Shown one piece after another: positions 6,476-15,000 of a DNA stretch of 29,110 nucleotides (within the stretch, counting starts at the first letter, position 1; each line of letters begins with the position of its first letter). Where the stretch lies: assembly GCA_964428215.1 (NCBI GenBank), contig CAYRXO010000013.1, positions 1 to 29,110 of the forward strand, in the 5' to 3' direction. Below the pieces are notes generated by a model. It ran no database searches. It was not told the origin of the DNA and was given only the letters and a program-made list of their open reading frames with translations. The DNA is from Accumulibacter sp964428215 (GTDB lineage Bacteria > Pseudomonadota > Gammaproteobacteria > Burkholderiales > Rhodocyclaceae). The translations under genes were made by a program, and so were the position numbers.

Positions 6476-7711
6476 ATGAAAACGATCCAGAAATCCAGCA
6501 AACTCGACAACGTCTGCTACGACATCCGCGGCGCGGTGTTGCAAAAAGCCAAGCAGATGGAGGAAGAAGGCCATCAGATCATCAAGCTGAACATCGGCAA
6601 TCTGGCGTCATTCGGCTTCGATTCGCCGGAAGAGATCCAGCTCGACATGATCCGCAACCTGCCGAATGCGGCCGGCTATTCCGATTCGAAAGGCATCTTC
6701 CCGGCGCGCAAGGCGGTGATGCACTATACGCAGCAAAAGCGCATCAAAGGCGTGACGCTGGAAGACATCTACATCGGCAACGGCGTTTCCGAACTGATCG
6801 TCCTGGCGATGAACGCGCTGCTCAACGCCGGCGACGAAGTGCTGGTGCCGGCGCCGGATTATCCGCTGTGGACGGCGGCCGTCAGCCTGTCCGGCGGCAC
6901 GCCGCGGCATTACCTCTGCGACGAGAACAACGGCTGGCTGCCCGACCTGGCCGATCTGCGCGCCAAGATCAGCCCGCAGACGCGCGCGCTGGTGGTGATC
7001 AATCCGAACAATCCGACCGGCGCGCTCTATCCGGACGACTTGTTGCGCGAACTGATCGACATCGCCCGCCAGCACCAGCTGATTATCTACGCCGACGAGG
7101 TCTATGACAAAGTCCTCTACGACGGCGCGCAGCACACCGCCATCGCCTCGCTGTCCGAGGACGTGCTCACCGTCAGTTTCAACGGCCTGTCGAAAAATTA
7201 CCGCTCTTGCGGCTACCGCGCCGGCTGGATGATCATTTCCGGCGATCTGCGCCACGCGCGCGACTACATCGAAGGGCTGGACATGCTGGCCTCGATGCGT
7301 CTGTGCTCGAACGTGCCGGGACAATACGCCATCCAGACCGCACTCGGCGGCTACCAGAGCATCGACGATCTGGTCGCCTCTGGCGGCCGCATGTGCCGGC
7401 AGCGCGATCTGGCTTACGAACTGATCACCGCCATCCCCGGCGTCACCTGCGTCAAGCCGAAAGCGGCGCTGTACATGTTTCCGCGCCTCGATCCGCGTTT
7501 GTACCCGATCGACAACGATCAGGAATTCATCGCCGAACTGTTGCAGGAAGAGCGCGTGCTGCTCGTCCAGGGCAGCGGTTTCAACTGGCCGGCGCCCGAT
7601 CACTTCCGGCTGGTCTTCCTGCCGCACGAAGACGACCTGCGCGAAGCGATCACCCGCCTGGCGCGCTTCCTCGCCGGCTACCGCAAACGCACCGGCACGC
7701 TGGCCGGCTGA
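6476..7711 (+). CDS. alaA: Alanine aminotransferase, AlaA type
   Basis: This 411-aa protein matches the AlaA/YfbQ subfamily (405 aa in E. coli): the N-terminal IQKSSKLDNVCYDIRGAVL, IIKLNIGNLASFGF, YSDSKGIFPARKAVMHY, GNGVSELIVLAMNALLN, PAPDYPLWTAAVSLSGG, NPNNPTGALY, ADEVYDKVLYDG, the PLP Lys240 in FNGLSKNYRSCGYRAGWM, and FRLVFLP at the end. It belongs to a different subfamily from the preceding AlaC-type enzyme, so the pair is not a recent tandem duplication. GAGG nine bases ahead of the ATG supports the start. The frame is open further upstream across alaC, but those codons are not part of the gene. The next gene, hom, begins 48 bp downstream. Confidence 0.9.
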   Translation: MKTIQKSSKLDNVCYDIRGAVLQKAKQMEEEGHQIIKLNIGNLASFGFDSPEEIQLDMIRNLPNAAGYSDSKGIFPARKAVMHYTQQKRIKGVTLEDIYIGNGVSELIVLAMNALLNAGDEVLVPAPDYPLWTAAVSLSGGTPRHYLCDENNGWLPDLADLRAKISPQTRALVVINPNNPTGALYPDDLLRELIDIARQHQLIIYADEVYDKVLYDGAQHTAIASLSEDVLTVSFNGLSKNYRSCGYRAGWMIISGDLRHARDYIEGLDMLASMRLCSNVPGQYAIQTALGGYQSIDDLVASGGRMCRQRDLAYELITAIPGVTCVKPKAALYMFPRLDPRLYPIDNDQEFIAELLQEERVLLVQGSGFNWPAPDHFRLVFLPHEDDLREAITRLARFLAGYRKRTGTLAG

Positions 7712-7758
7712 AGCGGCCGACCCGACCACACTCCCCACCTTCTTTCGACTGACGCCCT

Positions 7759-9069
7759 ATGAAAGCTATCCACGTTGGACTCCTCGGCATCGGCACCGTC
7801 GGCGGCGGAACCTACACGGTACTCGCGCGCAACGCTGAAGAAATCACCCGCCGCGCCGGACGGCCGATCCGCATCGACATCGTCGCCGACCGCGATCCGG
7901 CACGCATCCAGGCGGTCACCGGCGGCCACTGCCGCGCGACCGACGACGCATTCGCCGTCGTCGCCGATCCGACGATCGATATCGTCATCGAACTGATCGG
8001 CGGCTACGATCTGGCCCGTCAACTGGTGCTGGCGGCGATCGCCAACGGCAAACACGTGGTCACCGCCAACAAGGCGCTGCTCGCCAAGCACGGCAACGAG
8101 ATCTTCGCCGCCGCGCAGCAAAAGGGCGTCATGGTCGGATTCGAAGCCGCCGTCGCCGGCGGCATTCCAATCATCAAGGCGCTGCGCGAAGGGCTGACCG
8201 CCAACCGCATCGAGTGGATCGCCGGCATCATCAACGGCACAACCAACTTCATCCTCTCCGAAATGCGTGACAAGGGACTCCCCTTCGCCAGCGTGCTCAA
8301 GGAAGCGCAACGGCTGGGCTACGCCGAAGCCGACCCGACGTTCGACGTCGAAGGCATCGATGCAGCACATAAAGTGTCGATCATGTCGGCGATCGCTTTC
8401 GGCAGCGCGATGAACTTCGCGCAGGCGCACGTCGAAGGCATCAGCCAGCTCGACGCCGCCGACATCAAGTACGCCGAACAGCTCGGCTATCGCATCAAGC
8501 TGCTCGGCATCACCAAACGCACGCCGGAGGGTGTCGAACTGCGCGTGCACCCGACGCTGATCCCGGCCAAACGGCTGATCGCCAACGTCGAAGGCGCGAT
8601 GAACGCCGTGCTGGTCAAAGGCGACGCCGTCGGCGCCACCCTCTACTACGGCAAAGGCGCCGGCGCCGAGCCGACCGCCTCGGCGGTGATCGCCGATCTG
8701 GTCGACGTGACGCGCATGCACACCGCCGACCCGGAACACCGCGTGCCGCATCTCGCCTTCCAGCCGGGCGCGATGGTCGAACTGCCGATCCTGCCGATCG
8801 CCGAAGTGACCACCAGCTATTACCTGCGTCTGCGCGTCGAAGACCGCACCGGCGTGCTCGCCGACGTCACCCGCCTGCTCGCCGACAACGGCATCTCGAT
8901 CGACGCGATGATCCAGCGCGAACCGGAAGAAGGCGAAGAGCAGACCGACATCATCATGCTCACTCACCAGACGCGCGAACGGCACGTCGATCAGGCCATC
9001 GCCGGCATCGAAGCGCTGCCGGCGGTCAAAGGCAAGATCGTTCGCCTGCGTCTGGAGGAGCTGCTGTAG
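7759..9069 (+). CDS. hom: Homoserine dehydrogenase
   Basis: This 436-aa monofunctional enzyme reduces aspartate semialdehyde to homoserine for threonine and methionine synthesis. The N-terminal NAD(P)-binding motif VGLLGIGTVGGG (residues 6-17) is followed by ELIGGYDLAR, the catalytic-lysine region VTANKALLAKHG (near 100), FEAAVAGGIPIIKALREGL, GIINGTTNFILSEM, and EADPTFDVEGIDAAHK. A C-terminal ACT domain starts at YYLRLRVEDRTGVLADVTRLL (about 355-436) and normally gives feedback control by threonine. In many betaproteobacteria hom is followed by thrC; here a strong hairpin and oppositely oriented genes follow instead. Confidence 0.95.
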   Translation: MKAIHVGLLGIGTVGGGTYTVLARNAEEITRRAGRPIRIDIVADRDPARIQAVTGGHCRATDDAFAVVADPTIDIVIELIGGYDLARQLVLAAIANGKHVVTANKALLAKHGNEIFAAAQQKGVMVGFEAAVAGGIPIIKALREGLTANRIEWIAGIINGTTNFILSEMRDKGLPFASVLKEAQRLGYAEADPTFDVEGIDAAHKVSIMSAIAFGSAMNFAQAHVEGISQLDAADIKYAEQLGYRIKLLGITKRTPEGVELRVHPTLIPAKRLIANVEGAMNAVLVKGDAVGATLYYGKGAGAEPTASAVIADLVDVTRMHTADPEHRVPHLAFQPGAMVELPILPIAEVTTSYYLRLRVEDRTGVLADVTRLLADNGISIDAMIQREPEEGEEQTDIIMLTHQTRERHVDQAIAGIEALPAVKGKIVRLRLEELL

Positions 9070-9083
9070 CGACGGACTTTCGT

Positions 9084-9110
9084 CCCGGCAGACGGGTGAC
9101 GTCTGCCGGG
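9084..9110 (+). terminator. Strong hairpin after hom
   Basis: CCCGGCAGACG and CGTCTGCCGGG form a perfect 11-bp stem with a 5-nt loop, 14 bp after the hom stop and 18 bp before the converging end of the TIR gene at 9128. There is no T-run on either side, so it may be a rho-assisted or bidirectional terminator. Confidence 0.6.
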
Positions 9111-9127
9111 CGGTGTCGTCAGATCAA

Positions 9128-12082
9128 TCAGGCCAGCGACGAATCGTCACGCACCTTGCGTCTGGCGCTTTTCTTCGCGGCAGCGGACGGCGCCGGGTTG
9201 ACGCTCGGTGCGGGCGCCACACACATGGTATGCACTTGCCTGGCGATCTCGTCGGCCACGTTGGCGTAGGCCCGCTCAGGTACAGGCGAATCGACGACCG
9301 GCACGCCATCCCGTGGCAGGAACTGAAAGCTGGCCAGCGGCAGACCTTGCCAATCGCAGCGGCGCAGAAGGATCGGCAGCACCCGCAGCGGTGTTGACAT
9401 CGCCCGTTTCACTACCGCTTCGAGTTCGTGTTTGCCTGCCGGTGAATCGACAAACGCCGGGCTGAGCAGCAGCAGCACCAGCTCGGCTTCGGCCAGCGCC
9501 GCCGCGTTTTCGGCTGCCCAATCGTTTCCTGGCAGGGCTTCCTGCCGAAAAGCGAGCGCGCCGTCGGCAACGAGAGGCGCGAGCCGATCGCGCAGCGTCT
9601 GCCATTCGAACTGATCCTGGCTGGCATAACAAACATACGCGTTGACAGGCGGAGCCGGTGGCGAAGACTCGTCCAGCGGCGCTTCCGGCGCATCGGCGTC
9701 GATTTGCTCTGTTGGTGGTGATGTCGGCGCAATCACCGGCTCGGCGGCTGCCACCTTCGGGGAAGGCACGTCAGGAGGCTCATTGCTTGCCACCGCCGCT
9801 GTCTCACTCGCCGCCGGCCGTTCATTTGGCCTGACAGTGGCCGACAGCGGCGCCCAGCGGCCATCGAGCCAGCCGCGCGCCAGTTCAGCCACCCGTGCCG
9901 CGTCGAGCGTCGAGCGCGGCGGCATACGCCAGGTGGCGCCGTATGTGGACACGTCGTACAAGCGCGGCGCATCGATCGCGGCATCGGCGGGCAACAGCGA
10001 AAAAACGGCGTCGGCATCGCGCTCGAGTCCGCGCGCCAGCACGGCGTCGCCGTCTGCCGCTTGCGCCGTTTCGACGACCAGCAGATCGACGCGCGCGGGA
10101 GAAGTGCCGAACAATTGTCTGACCAGCACGACAGAAAGGCGCGCCAGGAAGTCAGAGCGCTGCGCGGCTGCGCGGGCGCTGAAGCGCACGAACAATTCGG
10201 CCAGCGCCGCCAGGCTACGGCCATCGAGTTGCAGAATGACTCGCTGGTCTGCCTTGCCGGCCGACAAAGTGGCGGCGACGATGTGTTGCTCTTGCGCGTC
10301 ACGCAATCCGTCGAGCGCCGCGGCCAGGCCCTGCGCCAATGCGGCATCGTGCGGCGCATGCAGCAACAGCAGACGGCGTTCCGGAGGCTTTGCCGGCGTC
10401 TGCCGGCGCTGAAAAGCCGCCAGCCATTCGTTTCGGCGGGCCGCCGCGTTGAAAGCGACGCGCTGCACGGCGAGCGGCGATATCGGAAGGGCAGCGGCCG
10501 GATCGGCAACGATCTCGCTGTCCTCGGGCAGGGCGGCAAAAAAGGCGGCGTCCCAGGCCAGCGGCGAGTCGCCGACGATGACCAGCCGGCGGGCAGCGCC
10601 CGGCGCCTCGGCCAAAGCGGCCTGCCAGGCGATGCGGCGGCCGTACAACTCGCTGAGCGGCAGCACCGCACGCGCGATCGCCGGCGGCAGGCGCAGACGC
10701 TGCCATTCGCTCATCTGCCAGAGGCGTTCGACGAACAGTGCCGGCAACAGACCGGCCTGTTGCGCCAGACGCAGGTGCGGTCCACCGGTCTGCCAAACGG
10801 CCGAAGGCGGTGCGACCAGCGTCACCGGCCCGCCTGGCCAGCCAAGCAGAACGCGTTCCGCCAACAGCAGGCTGGCGGCCGTCGGCGTTCGCTCGGGCAG
10901 GAAAACGAACAGCGGAGACATGTTCGCACCGGTTGGACAGTCGATTGGCGGGCGGCCGAACAACAGGCGCAGCAGCGTATGGGTGACTGCAGCAAGAAGA
11001 ACAGACGCTCCGAGAGACTCCAACGGCCGCAGATCGAAGTTGATGGAAAAACCAATCGCCAGCACCAGCAATGCGCTTCCTGGCAGCAAGACCAGAACGG
11101 CAAACCAGACGCTTTCCGCAGCCGCACCGGCGCTCAGACGGCCGGCGAGTTGCCTTTGCGCGATCAACCGCGGCAAGAGTAGAAAAACAGTCACCGTCAA
11201 CACGCCGATCAAGGCGCAGCCGAGTGCGGCGAGCGCGCCGGCCAGCCCTTCGACCGGCGTCGCGAATGCCAGACGCCAGACGACCGAGAAGAGTGGCGGA
11301 TAGGTATGTGTGGCGACAACGATGCCGGCCAAAAGGCCTGCCGTTCGCATCAGGATGCTGCGCCAAAGCAGCAGCCGGGCCGCCGAGCGATACATGAGGC
11401 GCGTTTCCAGCCTGGCGAGGGCGAGCGCACCGAGCCAGAGCGCGAGATAAATCAGCACAGCGACGAGCAGCGTACTGTACATCGACCACAAGTCGATTCC
11501 GAGTGTCAATGCGCCGACGACGCTGGTGGCACCCAGGCTGGCAAGCAACACGCCACCGACCAATGCCGTCAACATACCGACCAGCGAAGAATTCCGTAGA
11601 CCGAGAAAGGCTGGCAAGAGCAGCAAGCCGGCTGCACCCGCCAGCAGCGACGGCAACAAGGAAGTGAACATGCTCAATCCGGGTGGCAAGATCGCCGCTG
11701 CGATGCTGGCACGCAAGCTTTCCGTCACGGCGTTCAACAACAGCAGGCCGACGGAAACCGTCACCGCGGCCTGTCGCGGCCAGCCCAGCCATTGCGGCAG
11801 GATGAGCAGAACGCCACCAACACCAAGCAACAGGCCGCCGCCTGCCTGCCAAAGCGTCAGATCAGGCGCCAAACCAAGCAGACGCGCGCTGAGCAGCAGC
11901 ACGCTCAACGCCCCGCCGAGCGCCAAACAGCGGCCGACCGGCGGCGAGCACAGCAGTTTTGCACTGAACGCGTTGACCCAGACGCGCCAGCCGGAATGAT
12001 CGGCGGTTGGCCGCGGCGCCGCGGAAGGCGATTCTGTCGCCGGGGCAGTCGCTGGCGCCGCCGCAGGCAGCGGGGCACTCAT
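9128..12082 (-). CDS. Polytopic membrane protein with C-terminal TIR domain
   Basis: This 984-aa protein has three parts. Residues 1-45 are Ala/Pro-rich. Residues 52-375 contain about nine to ten hydrophobic helices. Residues 385-770 are a soluble region I do not recognise, followed by a Pro/Glu-rich linker. The C-terminus (813-955) is a TIR domain: VNAYVCYASQDQ at the first strand, ALPGNDWAAENAAALAEAELVLLLLSPAF, then SPAGKHELEAVV, in which Glu886 or Glu888 occupies the place of the catalytic glutamate of NAD-cleaving TIR domains, and RVLPILLR. The tail is basic. The start overlaps the stop of the WD40 gene by 4 bp (ATGA), so translation is probably coupled. I infer a membrane-tethered TIR effector or signalling output for the upstream MoxR/vWA/WD40 module; NADase activity is untested. 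Confidence 0.85.
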   Translation of the reverse strand: MSAPLPAAAPATAPATESPSAAPRPTADHSGWRVWVNAFSAKLLCSPPVGRCLALGGALSVLLLSARLLGLAPDLTLWQAGGGLLLGVGGVLLILPQWLGWPRQAAVTVSVGLLLLNAVTESLRASIAAAILPPGLSMFTSLLPSLLAGAAGLLLLPAFLGLRNSSLVGMLTALVGGVLLASLGATSVVGALTLGIDLWSMYSTLLVAVLIYLALWLGALALARLETRLMYRSAARLLLWRSILMRTAGLLAGIVVATHTYPPLFSVVWRLAFATPVEGLAGALAALGCALIGVLTVTVFLLLPRLIAQRQLAGRLSAGAAAESVWFAVLVLLPGSALLVLAIGFSINFDLRPLESLGASVLLAAVTHTLLRLLFGRPPIDCPTGANMSPLFVFLPERTPTAASLLLAERVLLGWPGGPVTLVAPPSAVWQTGGPHLRLAQQAGLLPALFVERLWQMSEWQRLRLPPAIARAVLPLSELYGRRIAWQAALAEAPGAARRLVIVGDSPLAWDAAFFAALPEDSEIVADPAAALPISPLAVQRVAFNAAARRNEWLAAFQRRQTPAKPPERRLLLLHAPHDAALAQGLAAALDGLRDAQEQHIVAATLSAGKADQRVILQLDGRSLAALAELFVRFSARAAAQRSDFLARLSVVLVRQLFGTSPARVDLLVVETAQAADGDAVLARGLERDADAVFSLLPADAAIDAPRLYDVSTYGATWRMPPRSTLDAARVAELARGWLDGRWAPLSATVRPNERPAASETAAVASNEPPDVPSPKVAAAEPVIAPTSPPTEQIDADAPEAPLDESSPPAPPVNAYVCYASQDQFEWQTLRDRLAPLVADGALAFRQEALPGNDWAAENAAALAEAELVLLLLSPAFVDSPAGKHELEAVVKRAMSTPLRVLPILLRRCDWQGLPLASFQFLPRDGVPVVDSPVPERAYANVADEIARQVHTMCVAPAPSVNPAPSAAAKKSARRKVRDDSSLA

Positions 12083-15000
12083 GGCGCAGCAGACGCCGGC
12101 AGCGGCAAGACGTCGTCAATGGTGCTCAATGTGCGCAAACGGCGGCGGGAACTCCAGGCCAACGTCACCGAGACGACGATGTAAGCGGCGAGCAACCCGG
12201 CGAACAGTGTGCCGAACGGCCATTCCGGATGGCTTTGCGGCAGCGGCAGCGGATCGGGCGGTACCGGCCACAGCGCCGAACCTCCAGGCGTGCCGACGCC
12301 AACCAGCGAGGCTGCGTCGACTTGGTTCGCAACCGCCGCCGTCGCTGGGCTGGTCGTGGACGAAGAGGGGAGAACGGTAGCCGCGCCGTTGCTCTCTGCC
12401 CAGGCGATGGAAAACAGGCTGACGGGTAAGAAATTTCCCGGTATGGCTGCACCGCTCGGACCACGCGGGAACTCTTTTTGCTGTTGCTGCTGTGGTGGCC
12501 GTTCGGGCAAGTTCAACGCCGGCGCGTTTGGCGCGGGCGGATTGGCCGCCTTGTCGTTACCTGATGCGCCTTTGGCTGTCGCCGGATCACCGGTCACCGA
12601 CGGTGCCTTGCTGGCGCCATCGACCGGCGGTGTTCCGCTGGCTCTGCCGGCCGATCGGCGGTCGATCTGCGACTTGTCCATGGGCGGCTGGGCGTTATTT
12701 AGCGCGGCGGACCTGGCGGCGGTTGCCTTACCGCGCTTCTTCGGTGGCGGGGTCGTCGGCTCCGCTTGCGGTTGCGATGGTGTTGCGTTCTGCGGCACGG
12801 TCCGCTGCGGCGACTCGGCGAGCGGGGCTTTTGATGCCGGCGCCCCCCAAGCGGTGACGACGCGTTGACCGTCGGCGCTGAAAGAGGCGTAAGACACGGC
12901 TTGCGCGTGCCGCAACGGAGGAGTCAGCGCGGCGCCGCTTTCGCTGTCCCACAAGCGCGCGCTGCGATCGTCGCTGGCGGTGAGCACGCGCCGGCCGTCG
13001 GCGCTGAATTCGGCGTGCCGAACCGCATCCTCATGCCGCAGGATGACGCCGGTCGCCTGGCCGGTCTCGCCATCCCACAGGCGGGCGCTGTTGTCGAGAC
13101 TGGCGGTGACGATGCGGCGGCCATCGGCGCGGCAGGCGACGTCGCTGATCGTCGTTGGATGGCGCATCGGCTTACCGATCGGCGTGCCACGGCGGCTATC
13201 CCACAGTCGAGCATGCTGGTCGAGGCTGACGGTGACGATACGTTCGCCGTCGGCGCAGAAAGCGGCGCGGGTCACCGGGTCCGGATGCACCAGTATCACA
13301 TGGAGTGGCTGACCGGTTTCGCCATCCCACAGCCGCGCCGTGCCGTCGTCGCTGGCGGTGAGCACGCGCCGGCCGTCGGCGCTGAAAACGGCGTCGTTCA
13401 CCGTATCCGCATGCGCCATCGGCACGCCGAGCGGCTGACCGCTACGGCCATCCCACAGCCGCGCCTGCCGGTCGGTGCTGGCGGTGACGGCGCGCTGGCC
13501 GTCCGGGCTGAAAGCGGCGCGCAGAACGGCGCCCTGGTGCATGAGCGGCGCGCCAAGCGGCTGGCCATCCATCGCATTCCACAAACGGGCGCTGCGATCG
13601 TCACTGGCGGTGAGTACGCGCACGCCGTCGGCGGAAAAAACAGCGTCATTGAGCGCGGCAGCATGCCGCAGCGGCGCGCCGAGCGGCTGCACGCGGCGAC
13701 TGTCCCACAAGCGCGCGCTGCCGTCGCCGCCGGCGGTCAGCAGCCGTTCGCCGTTCGGGCTGAATGTCGCCCGCCGCTGCGCCGCCGCCTGCGGCAATCG
13801 GGCCAGCGGCGATGGCGCCTGGACGCTCCACAGGCGTACCGGATGGTTGAAACTGGCGGTGGCCAATTGACCACCATCCGGGCTGAAGACCAGCCGGTTG
13901 ACCGACGCCGGGTGCGGCAACGCTCCGCCCAGCGGCTGCCCGCTCTGACCATCCCACAGGCGAACGTTGCCATCCACGCTGGCGGTGGCGATCCAGCGGC
14001 CATCCGGGCTGAACTGCGCGTCGCTCACCGCACCCCCATGGCGCAGCGGTTCACCCAAGGACTGGCCGCTGTCGACGTCCCACAGCCGGGCATCACCGTC
14101 GCTGCTGGCGGTGAGCAGTCGCCGGCTGTCGGGACTGAAGCGGACCACATCGATTTTTGTTTGATGAAGCAGCGCTTTTCCACGCTCTTCGCCTGTCTGG
14201 CTCTCCCACAAGCGGACGCTATCGTCAGTGCCGACGGTCGCCAGCCACTTCATATCCGGACTGAGCGTGACGGAGCGCAGCGGTCCTGCAGGACGCAGAG
14301 CGGTGCCGATAGACTGGCCGGTCTGCACATCCCACAGGCGGATGGTCGCGTCGTCACTGACGGTCAGCAGCAGCGACGCGCCGGCGCTGAAATCAACCCG
14401 CGAAAGCGAGTGGTCGCCAGGCAACAATTCGGCGACCGGCTGGCCGCTTTCTCCGTCCCACAACTGGGTGGATTGGCCTATGCCACGGGTGACCAGCCGC
14501 AAACCGCGGCGGCCGAAAGCGAGCGCGGCAATCGGCGCCGGGTAGCTCACTGCCGGACCGAGCGCTGCGCCGGTTTGTCCATCGCTGAAGACGAGGCGGT
14601 GCGGATCGGCCCCGACGCTGGCCAGGCGCCGGCCGTCAGGACTGAAAACCGCCAGGCTCGGCCAGCTTTGGCCAGCGAGCGGCGCGCCGAGCGGCTGCCC
14701 GCTGTCCGCCGCCCACAGTTGTTGCCGACCGTCTTTGTCTGCTGTCAGCAGCCGCTGACCGTCCGGGCTGAACAACAGTTTGTCGGTCCGCCCGCTCTGC
14801 GGCAACGCGACGGCACGGGCACTTTCGCGGTAGACGACTGCGCGCCAGGCCGGCGGCAGATTTTCCGGATCGCCGAGCCGCCAGCCGACGCCACCCACGA
14901 CAACGGCGAGCAGCGCCAGCAGCCCGCCGAGCCGGCGCGGGCGGCCGAGAAAACTCAGGCCGTCGCGCCAGAACAGGCGGTCGCGCAGCGCGCGCAGACG

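Noticed and set aside
6608..7738. 376-codon minus-strand frame
   Set aside because: Antisense to alaA; shadow composition and no motif.
7678..8985. 435-codon minus-strand frame
   Set aside because: Antisense to hom, which has full family motifs; the product is a His/Asp/Arg-rich shadow.
9084..9110. Hairpin considered as part of a transposon end or attachment site
   Set aside because: It sits directly between convergent gene ends and has no second copy that I can find in the window, so a terminator is the simpler reading.
10061..11182. 373-codon plus-strand frame
   Set aside because: Antisense to the membrane-TIR gene, Gln/Arg-rich, without domain or ribosome binding site.
12846..14790. Regular ~126-bp repeats considered as CRISPR or non-coding array
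   Set aside because: Units are coding, in frame, and give WD40 repeats; there is no short constant repeat with unique spacers.
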